A DNA stretch of 11,867 nucleotides. Source: Chloroflexota bacterium. Its GTDB lineage: Bacteria; Chloroflexota; Anaerolineae; Anaerolineales; Villigracilaceae. Below the pieces are notes generated by a model. That model saw only the letters and a list, made by a program, of their open reading frames with translations. It was not told where the DNA came from and did not search any database. The stretch lies in assembly GCA_021796315.1 (NCBI GenBank), contig JAJYOH010000123.1, positions 1 through 11,867 on the forward strand, in the 5' to 3' direction. Position 1 is the first letter of the stretch. Each line of letters opens with the position of its first letter. This document shows, in pieces, positions 1 to 6,944 of this stretch. A program made the position numbers and the translations under genes.

Positions 1-235
1 TCCGAAAGTTGTAAATTTATTCTTGCCGCCAAGTTATCGTCTGCCAATTTCAGCTAATCTTCACGAATTGGTCTTTAAAATTCGCGCAGATTAGCGAATG
101 GACAAACGGGACATATCATTGCGCAAGGTGTCAAACTTCACGCAGGCTTCATGTGAGGCAAGTAGGATGCTCATCAGGCCTGCCTTCTGTCAAAGAAATG
201 AAAGCGGCTGTATTGCATAAACTGGAGAGCTTTGA
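1..235. other. Leader region upstream of the glycosidase-like gene
   Basis: I see no complete gene here. Two plus-strand frames are open from the window edge, one to a TAA at 55-57 and one to a TAG at 92-94. Either could be the end of an upstream gene, but the piece is too short to decide. The only clear structure is the inverted repeat at 53-95. A GGAG motif near 223-226 is a plausible ribosome binding site for the gene starting at 236. Confidence 0.4.
53..95. repeat. Imperfect inverted repeat, 17-bp arms
   Basis: The arms are 53-69 (GCTAATCTTCACGAATT) and 79-95, and 15 of 17 positions pair across a 9-nt loop. No T-run follows on either strand, so it is a poor intrinsic terminator. It could be a dispersed intergenic repeat or the end structure of a gene lying upstream of the window. 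Confidence 0.45.
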
Positions 236-1468
236 ATGAATCAGATTTTTGGCCGAAAAAAGAAACATACCAAAGGCTACGGGGTACAAGTGATTGCCGC
301 ATTGGTATTATTTGCAGGGCTGTTTGGCGCCCTTGTGATTGTGCCTGCGGTTTCACCGGCTGCCGGCGCGCAAATAGCCGATACGATAAGGTTGGTGGCT
401 GGTCCCCAGCCAGTAGCCGCACTTGAAAGCGTATCGTTCCGTGTACAAGATTTGTTCAATCAATTTTTATCTGCGCACAATGGCGGTCAAAAACAAATTA
501 GTTTGTCTCAGAATAATAATATTCATCCTGCTGATAAGAAATTGAGACAAACAACTGTTATCGCCGGTTCAGTGGTCATAAGCACGCCGGTTAAGCCGGT
601 CGCCGATTCAGCGGCCAAACCTATACGGGTTCAACCAGTCGCCGATGCAGTTACTACGTTACCACAGATCGGCTGGCAGGCTTATGGCCCAACAGTGAAT
701 GGTGCGCCTGTGATGGCGCAGACTTTGTTGTCGCTGGATCTGCAGCGTCCATATGCCGGGATCGCACTTGTTCGCATTGATCTTTCTAAATTGAAGCTGC
801 ATATGGAGCCGGGGTTCTTGGAGCCCTCTCATACAAAGGAAATTGTCAATGCAATTCCTCATCTGGGCTTGATGCCAGTGGCTGATCAACGTAATCTTGT
901 CGCAGGATTCAATGGGGGCTTTAAAGCAGTCAATGGACAATATGGGATGATGGTAAACGGGATAACTTTGCTTCAAGCAATCCCCGGCTTGGCGGTGGTG
1001 GCTATCTATCGCGATGGGCATATTCAAATTGGGGCGTGGGGGCAGGATATCATTCCTTCGGCAGATATAGTCGCCTTTCGGCAAAACTGCCCGCTTCTTA
1101 TTCAAGCCGGTCACCTTAATCCGCAGGTTTTTCTTGCCAATCGCGCAATTTGGGGCAATACGATTGACAATAAAGAGATTACCTGGCGAACTGGATTGAG
1201 TATTACACAAGATGGCCGTTATTTGATCTATGCAGTTGGTAACGGGACTACGGTCCAAACATTGGCCCAGGCTTTGCAGGATGCTGGAGCCTATAACGCC
1301 ATGCAGTTGGATATCAACCGGCATTATGCCCATTTCGTCACTTATAAATCCAGTGGTAAACCGAATCCGCCTTTGAGGGCTGTCCAATTACTGGATCAGA
1401 TGGAAAGCGACCCCACGCTTTATCTTGTCGCTCATTCACGGGATTATTTCTACCTGACATCGAAATAA
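236..1468 (+). CDS. Phosphodiester glycosidase (NAGPA-like) family protein, membrane-anchored
   Basis: A 410-aa protein. Residues 1-16 are basic, residues 17-36 form one hydrophobic segment typical of a signal anchor, and a low-complexity linker runs to about residue 140. The C-terminal domain from about 150 to 408 resembles the phosphodiester glycosidase (NAGPA, DUF2233) fold. The evidence is the GFNGGF motif at 225-229, RTGLSI near 318, a YAVGNG strand near 332, and a helix ending in MQLDIN at 356-361, where most relatives have LDGG. The last point means the fourth motif is divergent. Relatives cleave phosphodiester-linked sugars in cell-wall or glycan material outside the membrane; the substrate here cannot be read from sequence. 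The start is supported by GGAG about 9 nt upstream. It appears to be a single-gene unit, with a strong hairpin at its stop codon and an unrelated gene downstream. Confidence 0.8.
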   Translation: MNQIFGRKKKHTKGYGVQVIAALVLFAGLFGALVIVPAVSPAAGAQIADTIRLVAGPQPVAALESVSFRVQDLFNQFLSAHNGGQKQISLSQNNNIHPADKKLRQTTVIAGSVVISTPVKPVADSAAKPIRVQPVADAVTTLPQIGWQAYGPTVNGAPVMAQTLLSLDLQRPYAGIALVRIDLSKLKLHMEPGFLEPSHTKEIVNAIPHLGLMPVADQRNLVAGFNGGFKAVNGQYGMMVNGITLLQAIPGLAVVAIYRDGHIQIGAWGQDIIPSADIVAFRQNCPLLIQAGHLNPQVFLANRAIWGNTIDNKEITWRTGLSITQDGRYLIYAVGNGTTVQTLAQALQDAGAYNAMQLDINRHYAHFVTYKSSGKPNPPLRAVQLLDQMESDPTLYLVAHSRDYFYLTSK

Positions 1469-1505
1469 GTAAACTACCACCGCCAAAGGCGGTGGTAGTT
1501 TACTT
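1467..1505. terminator. Perfect 18-bp hairpin at the end of the glycosidase-like gene
   Basis: The stem runs from 1467 to 1484 and from 1488 to 1505 with an AAA loop; its core is GTAAACTACCACCGCC. It begins inside the TAA stop of the upstream gene. Only TT follows on the plus strand before CGCC, so the U-tract is weak. The structure may end transcription imperfectly, protect the 3' end of the mRNA, or act in both directions. Confidence 0.65.
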
Positions 1506-1603
1506 CGCCTACTTGCTACTTGACTCTGGCAACTCCTGAAAAGGGTTTAGTAAGCCTGTAAAACCTTGGAAAATAACCGTAAAAGTACTATTTCGCCGTT
1601 CGC

Positions 1604-1622
1604 TCGCCAATAGCTTTGGCGA
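1604..1622. repeat. Small inverted repeat upstream of the fic promoter
   Basis: TCGCCAA at 1604-1610 pairs with TTGGCGA at 1616-1622 across a 5-nt loop. No T-run follows. The rest of 1506-1633 shows no gene. The role is unknown; it may simply be an intergenic hairpin. Confidence 0.35.
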
Positions 1623-1633
1623 AGGTATTGTTA

Positions 1634-1663
1634 TTAACACTTATTAGTAAAAAGTGATATTAT
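1634..1663 (+). promoter_or_regulatory. Predicted sigma70-type promoter of the fic gene with a spacer palindrome
   Basis: A -35 TTAACA at 1634-1639 and a -10 TATTAT at 1658-1663 are separated by 18 bp. Each matches the consensus at five of six bases. The predicted transcript starts about 30 nt before the ATG at 1703. A short dyad in the spacer, CACTT at 1638-1642 and AAGTG at 1652-1656, could be an operator. Autoregulation by the winged-helix domain of the Fic protein is only a guess. Confidence 0.5.
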
Positions 1664-1702
1664 GGTAAACTATGTTCACACCACCCAAACCACAGGTATT
1701 TT

Positions 1703-2887
1703 ATGAAACCAGGAGATTTTCACAGCAATAAAGCCGGCAGAACCATTCGAACTCAGAATGGCTATTGGGCATTTATCCCCGCGCCACTGCCGCCGGATCT
1801 GGACTGGACACCAGCCCTGATTTCTGCGCTCTCTGATGCGGAACGCGAACTTGCCAGATTAACTACCTTGGCGGGCAACTTCCCTTTTCCACGCTTGCTC
1901 GTCCAACCTTTCATCCGACGTGAAGCGGTATTGTCCTCTCGCATTGAAGGAACACGAGCTTCCCTGACAGATCTGTACAATTACGAATCTGCCCAGTTGT
2001 CTTTTATGGAACCGGATAACGATGTACGGGAAGTTCACAATTATGTGTTGGCATTGGATTATGGGCTGGAGCGCTTGAAAGTTCTACCTGTTAGTTTGCG
2101 ACTGATCCGTGAACTGCATGCAAGGCTAATGGAAGGCGTGCGAGGTGGACAACTCACTCCGAGCAAATTCCGCAGAACGCAGAACTGGATCGGACCAGCG
2201 GGCAGTACCATCGAGACCGCCACCTACGTTCCGCCTCCTGTGGATGAGATGCTTGAGGCACTTGGGGCAATGGAAAAATTCATCCATGCCGATAATGATC
2301 TTCCGGCATTGGTCCGCGCTGGTTTGATCCATTACCAGTTTGAGGCGATTCATCCCTTCCTGGATGGGAACGGGCGGGTGGGTAGGCTATTAGTGATTTT
2401 ATTGTTGCGTGAGTGGGATGTACTATCCCAACCGCTCTTGAATCTGAGTGCCTATTTCGAACGCTATCGACAGGAGTATTATGACCATCTGCTGGCAGTT
2501 TCCCAGAGTGGTAAGTGGGAGGAATGGTTGCGTTTCTTTTTGCGTGGCATCACCGCTCAGGCACAGGATGGTGTTTTCCGCATGACCCGGCTTCAGGGTA
2601 TCCGCACCCGATATGAAGAGTTGGTGCTGGTAGACCGCAATCATCAACGGATGACCGCTGTTATCGACTATATGTTCTCGCGTCCTATCTTGACTCTGAG
2701 ACAATTGGAGTCTGCCTTGGATATACCCTATATGGCTGCCAAACGATACATTGAAAAATTGGTGGAAGCAGGTGTGTTGAAGGAAACTACAGGATATGCG
2801 CGCAATCGAGTGTTTATGGCTCATGAGATCTTTCAGGCACTGGAGAATCCTGACTGGAGAATCCTGAATAGACCTGATCTCGTATAA
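1703..2887 (+). CDS. Class II Fic family protein (predicted AMPylase) with C-terminal winged helix
   Basis: A 394-aa protein with the full Fic architecture. The N-terminal Fic_N region (about 20-105) contains the inhibitory helix motif S78-SRI-E82-G83, fitting (S/T)xxxE(G/N), so this is an autoinhibited class II enzyme. The Fic core (about 110-275) has the target-binding flap with ATYVPPP near 173-179 and the catalytic motif HPFLDGNGRVGR at 217-228, with all key residues present. A winged helix-turn-helix follows at about 315-380. Family members transfer AMP from ATP to a Ser, Thr or Tyr side chain of a protein in the cytosol; the target is not predictable. The ribosome binding site is weak (CAGG). 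The C-terminus after Pro383 is probably altered: a 14-bp tandem duplication at 2840-2867 shifts the frame. Without it the protein would end at residue 384. No antitoxin-like partner lies next to it. Confidence 0.93.
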   Translation: MKPGDFHSNKAGRTIRTQNGYWAFIPAPLPPDLDWTPALISALSDAERELARLTTLAGNFPFPRLLVQPFIRREAVLSSRIEGTRASLTDLYNYESAQLSFMEPDNDVREVHNYVLALDYGLERLKVLPVSLRLIRELHARLMEGVRGGQLTPSKFRRTQNWIGPAGSTIETATYVPPPVDEMLEALGAMEKFIHADNDLPALVRAGLIHYQFEAIHPFLDGNGRVGRLLVILLLREWDVLSQPLLNLSAYFERYRQEYYDHLLAVSQSGKWEEWLRFFLRGITAQAQDGVFRMTRLQGIRTRYEELVLVDRNHQRMTAVIDYMFSRPILTLRQLESALDIPYMAAKRYIEKLVEAGVLKETTGYARNRVFMAHEIFQALENPDWRILNRPDLV

Positions 2888-3574
2888 GAAATCATTTAGC
2901 TTTCCAGCCTCAATGATGATACCTAAACTGGGTAGATCGAGAGCTTCGAGTTTACCTTTTCTGATCCAGGCTCTGATCTGTTTTGAGGTGGCGTGGCAAA
3001 CCTGTGCAGCTTGATGAACAGTGAAATACTTGCCGCGTGAAATAAAAGTGGGGTGGATGCTTGTTTTCGTAATCTCAGTAGGTTTATTATCTTTCTTGCC
3101 TTCTCGAACTTGTCTGCCGTAGACTGCGATTAGACGAAAAATAGCCCGTAATGCATCTTTCGCTGCTTCTTCATCGCAGATGGCAATATGCTCCAGTAAT
3201 TTCTTATGTACGCTCAAAAAGTCATAGAAGTCCATTGCCTGGTTTGATGTAAGTTCGATTTTGTTTTCGAAGGTCACAGTACCATTAACTGTTTCAGAAG
3301 AGAGTTTATAAGTTGGAGAACCGATGACAAAACCGTTGGACTTCCATTCATCATTTTCCAGCATTTGTTCAAGAAGCTCAAGAGCATATCTTCCACACAA
3401 ATGGGTAACCATGTGAAGATATGCTTCCCACACAACAATTCCTCTCCGTTGCCAATCTTGTTGTTGAAGGGTATTGAGCCAGTCTGGGAAACTTGGTGGG
3501 GAAGCGAGATATTCATCGAAGTTGAGATGCATTCCCCATATAGTTTGATCTATAACTATTGAACAATTGTGCAT
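2423..3574 (-). CDS. Helix-turn-helix (excisionase/MerR-like fold) protein of unknown role, C-terminally extended
   Basis: The open frame is 383 aa, but only about residues 1-248 look genuine. Residues 1-150 match no family I recognise and contain several Trp/Tyr-rich helices. Residues about 184-230 form a winged helix-turn-helix of the excisionase/MerR type (YFTVHQAAQVCHATSKQIRAWIRKG). From about residue 241 to the stop at 2423 the frame runs antisense through fic, and its composition looks like a shadow. Removing one copy of the 14-bp repeat at 2840-2867 gives a natural stop at 2814-2816 and a 248-aa protein with only a short overlap with fic. The start at 3574 has no clear ribosome binding site. 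The next Met (position 3532) follows a GGGGA run and is an alternative. A DNA-binding role is inferred from the helix-turn-helix only. Confidence 0.55.
   Translation of the reverse strand: MHNCSIVIDQTIWGMHLNFDEYLASPPSFPDWLNTLQQQDWQRRGIVVWEAYLHMVTHLCGRYALELLEQMLENDEWKSNGFVIGSPTYKLSSETVNGTVTFENKIELTSNQAMDFYDFLSVHKKLLEHIAICDEEAAKDALRAIFRLIAVYGRQVREGKKDNKPTEITKTSIHPTFISRGKYFTVHQAAQVCHATSKQIRAWIRKGKLEALDLPSLGIIIEAGKLNDFLYEIRSIQDSPVRILQCLKDLMSHKHSIARISCSFLQHTCFHQFFNVSFGSHIGYIQGRLQLSQSQDRTREHIVDNSGHPLMIAVYQHQLFISGADTLKPGHAENTILCLSGDATQKETQPFLPLTTLGNCQQMVIILLSIAFEIGTQIQERLG
2840..2867. repeat. 14-bp perfect tandem duplication in the overlap of two convergent genes
   Basis: CTGGAGAATCCTGA occurs at 2840-2853 and again at 2854-2867. 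Fourteen is not a multiple of three, so the duplication shifts both genes that cross it. With one copy removed, the fic frame reads LENPE then TAG. The minus-strand frame then reads DSPVPERSHEP and a TAA stop at 2814-2816. It may be a recent mutation or an assembly error. Confidence 0.85.
3383..3425. repeat. Inverted repeat inside the helix-turn-helix gene
   Basis: AGCATATCTTC at 3383-3393 is perfectly complementary to 3415-3425. Adjoining ACA/TGT extends the stem with one bulge, leaving a loop of about 18 nt. It lies in coding sequence; any function is unknown, and it may be coincidental. Confidence 0.4.
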
Positions 3575-3643
3575 CAGAAGCTTGCCTGTCGAAAATGGAT
3601 TGCTTGGAATAGTATAAAGCAGGCAGATTCTGGGACTGGAAAT

Positions 3644-3659
3644 GCTGTCGATTGACAGC
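3644..3659. repeat. Short hairpin upstream of the helix-turn-helix gene
   Basis: GCTGTC at 3644-3649 pairs with GACAGC at 3654-3659 across GATT. It sits between the cluster terminator at 3696-3726 and the gene that starts at 3574 on the minus strand. A TATACT hexamer on the minus strand at 3611-3616 could be the -10 of that gene, but I find no convincing -35. Confidence 0.3.
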
Positions 3660-3690
3660 TAAAAGAGGATTGATTGTTTACGGAAATGTT

Positions 3691-3726
3691 CTAAAGAAAA
3701 CACCCCCATACGCAGGGGTGTTTCTC
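3691..3726 (-). terminator. Intrinsic terminator of the mevalonate cluster
   Basis: Read on the minus strand, AAACACCCC (3723-3715) pairs with GGGGTGTTT (3706-3698) across an 8-nt loop. TTCTTT follows at once, a good U-tract. It lies about 40 bp after the stop of the DUF35 gene and so closes the minus-strand operon. It also insulates the helix-turn-helix gene that starts at 3574. Confidence 0.85.
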
Positions 3727-3764
3727 AATAATTGATATTTTGTTCTCTATATAGGGGGCATAAA

Positions 3765-4157
3765 TCAGCGCGGCTTAAATTTGTAGCCGTAAACGATCAC
3801 GCCTCGTTCGTCTCCATCATTCTTCATCTTGCGTGTGACCATTTCGACAGGCATTCCGATCTCGACGGCGGAATTGTCCACATCGGTCAACTGGGCGGTG
3901 ATCATTGGGCCTTCTTCGAGCTTCACGAGCGCCACAGTGTATGGGGCGTTGGTGTCAAATCCGGTCGGAGCCTCGTAAACAGTCGTGTATGAATAAACCT
4001 CGCCCTTGCCGCTGAAGCTATAAAGTTCCTTGGCTTCGTCGCCGCAATTCGGGCAGACATCGCGCGGGGGGAAAATCTTGTAATCACAATGCGGGCAGAC
4101 TTCGCCCACCAAAGAATATCGTTGTTGTTTCAAGCGCCAGTGTCGTGGAATTTCCAT
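3765..4157 (-). CDS. DUF35 zinc-ribbon/OB-fold protein, predicted partner of thiolase and HMG-CoA synthase
   Basis: A 130-aa protein with the usual two-part layout of the family. A short N-terminal helix and a rubredoxin-like zinc ribbon come first, with the metal ligands C21-PH-C24 and C35-PN-C38. An OB-fold follows from about residue 48 to 128, including EVYSYTTVYEAPTGF and the APYTVALVKLEEG strand. In archaea such proteins bridge acetoacetyl-CoA thiolase and HMG-CoA synthase into one complex, and the fold holds the CoA pantetheine arm so that the intermediate is passed between active sites. The same three genes lie together here, which supports that role by context. The start is backed by AAGGA about 7 nt upstream on the minus strand. 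It is the last gene of the operon, 78 bp after the thiolase gene and just before the terminator. Confidence 0.9.
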   Translation of the reverse strand: MEIPRHWRLKQQRYSLVGEVCPHCDYKIFPPRDVCPNCGDEAKELYSFSGKGEVYSYTTVYEAPTGFDTNAPYTVALVKLEEGPMITAQLTDVDNSAVEIGMPVEMVTRKMKNDGDERGVIVYGYKFKPR

Positions 4158-4201
4158 TTTAGATCCTTTCTATGAGCCTGATTCTATCCAGCCGGGCTAT
4201 C

Positions 4202-4234
4202 AGGAACTATCAAAGTTCCTTTCAGCCCTGAAAG
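4202..4234 (-). promoter_or_regulatory. Two adjoining hairpins between the thiolase and DUF35 genes
   Basis: AGGAACT at 4202-4208 pairs with 4214-4220 (5-nt loop), and CTTTCA at 4219-4224 pairs with TGAAAG at 4229-4234. They share two bases, so they compete or stack. Both lie right after the thiolase stop and have no T-run. They may be an mRNA processing or stability element setting the DUF35 level relative to thiolase. Confidence 0.4.
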
Positions 4235-4235
4235 T

Positions 4236-5393
4236 CTAATCCAGGCGCTGTAGGATGTGACTAACAACTGTGGATGCTGGCCCGCCCAGAGATTGGATCA
4301 ACCCAAATTTTGCGCCCGCGATCTGGTTCGCTTCGGCCTGACCTCGAAGCTGGGTCGCCGCTTCGACGGCTTGGTATACGCCGGTTGCGCCGCCGGGAAA
4401 GCCTCGGGCTTTGAGTCCGCCAAAAGTCGCGCAGGGGATGCGGCCCTTGAGTCCGATTGAGCCATCCGCGGCCAGTTTCCAGCCTTGACCGCGGATCGCA
4501 AATCCAACCGACTCCAGTTGCAGTGCGGCATAGATGCTGAACGCATCGTGATATTCAAAGAAATTGATCTGATCGAGCGTGATGCCAACTTGCTTCATGG
4601 CCCTGCCTGCCGAAAGTTGTGCGGCTTCGAAATAAAGCATGTCTTTGCGGTCATGCAATGCAAGCGTATCCGCCGCGGATGCGGAGCCAGCGATCTTGAC
4701 GAGTGGATGCCCGTTTGACGGGATCAGTTCGCGGCGCGTCAGAACGAGCGCGGCAGCGCCGTCTGCATTCGGAGCCATGTCAAAAATGTTGAGCGGGTCG
4801 CTGACCATTTCAGCCCTGGCATAAGCTTCCGGCTTGATGGCTTTTTGGAACATGGCGTTGGGATTGGTCGCGCCATTGGCGTGCGCGGTTAATGCAAAGC
4901 CTGCAAATCCATCTTTGGGAACCTGATACTCGTGCATGTAACGGCGCATGAGCAATGCTGCTTGCGCGCTGGGCGTCATGCCTTGCACGGCTTCGAAATC
5001 GGAGTCGCCGGTGGTGGCAAGCGCGGAGTCGACATCTGAACCGATCTTGTCGGTGAACTTTTCCACGCCGACTACGAGCGCCACATCCACCATGCCGCTT
5101 GCGACTGCGAGATAACCTTGACGAAGCGCCGTTCCTCCTGATGCGCCAGCAGCTTCGACGGTCACGGCTTCGATGCCGGTCAGCCCCGCATAGTCGGCGA
5201 GCAAAACGCCGAGATGCGCCTGGTTGGAAAGATTGGGTGCGAGCATGTTGCCAACGAATAAGGCTTGCGGCTTGAGTCCGTTGCTATCTTTGACTGAGGC
5301 TTGAATGGCATCGAAGGCCAACTCGCGCAAGCCAATGTCCCAATGCTCGCCGACTTCTGTTTGTCCGATGCCTGCAATTACGATTTCATTCAT
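4236..5393 (-). CDS. Thiolase-like protein of the archaeal/SCPx type, catalytic residues degenerate
   Basis: A 385-aa protein, full length for the family. The N-terminal half has VAGIGQT-like IVIAGIGQTEVG, the VEAAGASGG helix start at 79-87 and the LVVGVEKFTD strand. The C-terminal half has NFFEYHDAFS at 277-286, GGLKARGFPGGATG at 325-338 and LGGPAST at 369-375. In active thiolases of this type the helix start is VExACASGG, with Cys as nucleophile; here it is Gly83 (codon GGC). The GHPxGATG histidine is Phe332 (codon TTT). Only the HDAF histidine, His282, remains. The residue loss is seen directly; that the protein is catalytically dead is inference. By context it belongs to the thiolase/HMG-CoA synthase/DUF35 complex, perhaps as a scaffold, with acetoacetyl-CoA supplied by another enzyme. 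It starts 22 bp after the preceding lipoprotein gene; the ribosome binding site is weak. Confidence 0.9.
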   Translation of the reverse strand: MNEIVIAGIGQTEVGEHWDIGLRELAFDAIQASVKDSNGLKPQALFVGNMLAPNLSNQAHLGVLLADYAGLTGIEAVTVEAAGASGGTALRQGYLAVASGMVDVALVVGVEKFTDKIGSDVDSALATTGDSDFEAVQGMTPSAQAALLMRRYMHEYQVPKDGFAGFALTAHANGATNPNAMFQKAIKPEAYARAEMVSDPLNIFDMAPNADGAAALVLTRRELIPSNGHPLVKIAGSASAADTLALHDRKDMLYFEAAQLSAGRAMKQVGITLDQINFFEYHDAFSIYAALQLESVGFAIRGQGWKLAADGSIGLKGRIPCATFGGLKARGFPGGATGVYQAVEAATQLRGQAEANQIAGAKFGLIQSLGGPASTVVSHILQRLD

Positions 5394-5415
5394 GATGTGA
5401 TTATTCCATGTAGAG

Positions 5416-5808
5416 TTACTTGGATGTAAAAAGAAATGTTGCCTTGTCGCCGGTTGCTTTTTCCCGGACGATGCTCAACGGGCCGACCAGAGTCAATGTA
5501 CTGTCCTTGGGCGGCTTCATGAATAGGGTTACGGGGTATCGAACAGCGGCAGGGATGGTCACAAATGCATTTCCCGTTTCATCGGTCAGCGCGCCAAACT
5601 GAGCGCCGCCTTCAAGCTGAACAATAAACATTGCATTTTTCAAGGGCGTATCAGCAGAGTCGATCTGACCGTTTCCATTTGCGTCCACAAAAGCATAACC
5701 TGAGAAAAAACTGTCCGCCAGTACGACAGGTGTCGGCGTTGGAGATAAAGCATTGCAGGCTGATAAGCTTAGCGCGAAGATGGATATAAAAGCAAAGGTG
5801 CGTTTCAT
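5416..5808 (-). CDS. Small lipoprotein with an SdrD B-like repeat
   Basis: A 130-aa protein. Residues 1-17 are a lipoprotein signal peptide, and the lipobox LSAC puts the lipidated Cys at 18. A short Pro/Thr linker (PTPTPV) follows, then one domain of the SdrD B or Cna-B type. Its sign is GYAFVDANGNGQIDSADTPL near 38-57, with spaced Asp/Asn residues that in relatives bind calcium. It is predicted to sit on the outer face of the membrane. Its gene is wedged between HMG-CoA synthase (16 bp) and the thiolase-like gene (22 bp), so it is co-transcribed with cytosolic enzymes. I can see no mechanistic link to mevalonate synthesis. The ribosome binding site is moderate (GGGAAA, about 10 nt upstream). 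Confidence 0.8.
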   Translation of the reverse strand: MKRTFAFISIFALSLSACNALSPTPTPVVLADSFFSGYAFVDANGNGQIDSADTPLKNAMFIVQLEGGAQFGALTDETGNAFVTIPAAVRYPVTLFMKPPKDSTLTLVGPLSIVREKATGDKATFLFTSK

Positions 5809-5824
5809 TGAAATGATTTCCCGC

Positions 5825-6928
5825 TTATTTCATTGCCAACTTGCCGCGATAACGGACGTAGGTTGCGTAATCAATTTCGGTGCGGCGGGCGATGTATTCG
5901 CGCGTTTTCATCGCCAGTCCGGCGCGCGCGGTGACTTTGTCAGTGACGAGAATATCAAATGCGTCGGAACCCGCTCCCGATCCGAAAGAGACGACCAGGA
6001 TTCTGTCGCCGGGTTGGGCGATATCGAGAGTCGCGGTCAGGCCGATCATGGCCGCGCCCGCATACGTGTTCCCGATGACCGGAACTAAAAGCCCGGGTTC
6101 GATCTGTTCCATCGAGAAGCCGAGTCCCGCCGCGACACGTTGTGGGAATTTTGTGTTGGGTTGGTGAAAGATCGCCCACTTGTAATCTTTGGCGGTCGTG
6201 CCGGATGCTTCCATCAAATGCGTGGCGGCTTCGCTGACGTGTTTGAAGTAGGCGGGTTCGCCCGTGAAGCGCATACCGTGCTCGGGATACTTTTGGTTTT
6301 CGCGCCGCCAGAAATCGGGCGTGTCGGTGACATAAGAATATGAAGCATTGATGATCGCCAGCGACTCTTCGGCGGGGCCAACGATATATGCGCCGCCGCC
6401 TGCGCCCGCGGTGTATTCGAGCGCGTCGCCGGGCTTGCCTTGCGCGGTGTCCATGCCGATGGCCATGGCGTAATGTCCCATGCCCGAACCGACCAATCCC
6501 ATCGCGGCGACGAGGGCTTCGGTGCCAGCCTTGCAGGCGAATTCCCAATCGGCGGCTTGCGTGTTGGGGACTGCGCCGATCGCTTCAGCGACCAACGTTG
6601 AAGTGGGTTTCACCGCATAAGGGTGGGACTCAGACCCGACCCACACCGCCCGCAATTCGTGCGGATCGATCTGCGCGCGTTTCATGGCGTTGCGCGCCGC
6701 TTCGATGGACATGGTGATCACGTCTTCATCGAGGCCAGGCACGGCTTTCTCTTTAATGGGAAGTCCGCCTTTGCCGCCGGTCCATACGCGCGCGACTTCC
6801 TTTGCGGGCAGACGATAGCGCGGCACATACGCGCCGTAGCCAACGATGCCGACTGGCTTGACGGGTTTGAGCAGAGTGGGGGAATGTTGCCCCAAAGGGG
6901 TACTTCGTAAAGGTTGAGGAGTTGTCAT
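5825..6928 (-). CDS. HMG-CoA synthase, archaeal type
   Basis: A 367-aa protein that condenses acetyl-CoA with acetoacetyl-CoA to HMG-CoA in the cytosol, the second step of the mevalonate pathway. The catalytic triad is complete: Glu100 in VGSES, Cys132 in EFACKAG and His255 in IFHQPN. The spacing of about 32 and 123 residues is that of the family. Other marks are [15 protein letters not shown] near 26-40, TAGAGGGAY at 173-181, GNTYAGAAM and the late FGSGAGSD loop. The shortness and these motifs fit the archaeal form rather than MvaS of Gram-positive bacteria. About 24 residues before the first strand form an unusual Pro-rich N-terminal extension, so a later start is possible, although no good internal Met is seen there. 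Its neighbours are lipoprotein genes 16 bp away on each side, then thiolase and DUF35. Confidence 0.95.
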   Translation of the reverse strand: MTTPQPLRSTPLGQHSPTLLKPVKPVGIVGYGAYVPRYRLPAKEVARVWTGGKGGLPIKEKAVPGLDEDVITMSIEAARNAMKRAQIDPHELRAVWVGSESHPYAVKPTSTLVAEAIGAVPNTQAADWEFACKAGTEALVAAMGLVGSGMGHYAMAIGMDTAQGKPGDALEYTAGAGGGAYIVGPAEESLAIINASYSYVTDTPDFWRRENQKYPEHGMRFTGEPAYFKHVSEAATHLMEASGTTAKDYKWAIFHQPNTKFPQRVAAGLGFSMEQIEPGLLVPVIGNTYAGAAMIGLTATLDIAQPGDRILVVSFGSGAGSDAFDILVTDKVTARAGLAMKTREYIARRTEIDYATYVRYRGKLAMK

Positions 6929-6944
6929 AAATTATCTTCTTTCA

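Noticed and set aside
1..94. Partial upstream gene on the plus strand
   Set aside because: Two frames are open from the edge for 18 and 30 codons, with nothing recognisable in either, so neither can be supported.
659..1387. 242-aa minus-strand open frame
   Set aside because: It lies antisense to the glycosidase-like gene, has no ribosome binding site or recognisable domain, and the plus-strand protein has clear family motifs.
2423..2813. C-terminal 130 residues of the minus-strand helix-turn-helix protein as a genuine domain
   Set aside because: It is fully antisense to the Fic catalytic and winged-helix coding region and is open only because of the 14-bp frame shift.
5955..6548. 197-aa minus-strand open frame in another phase of the HMG-CoA synthase gene
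   Set aside because: Extremely Arg/His-rich composition typical of a frame-shifted shadow; the true frame carries the complete catalytic triad.
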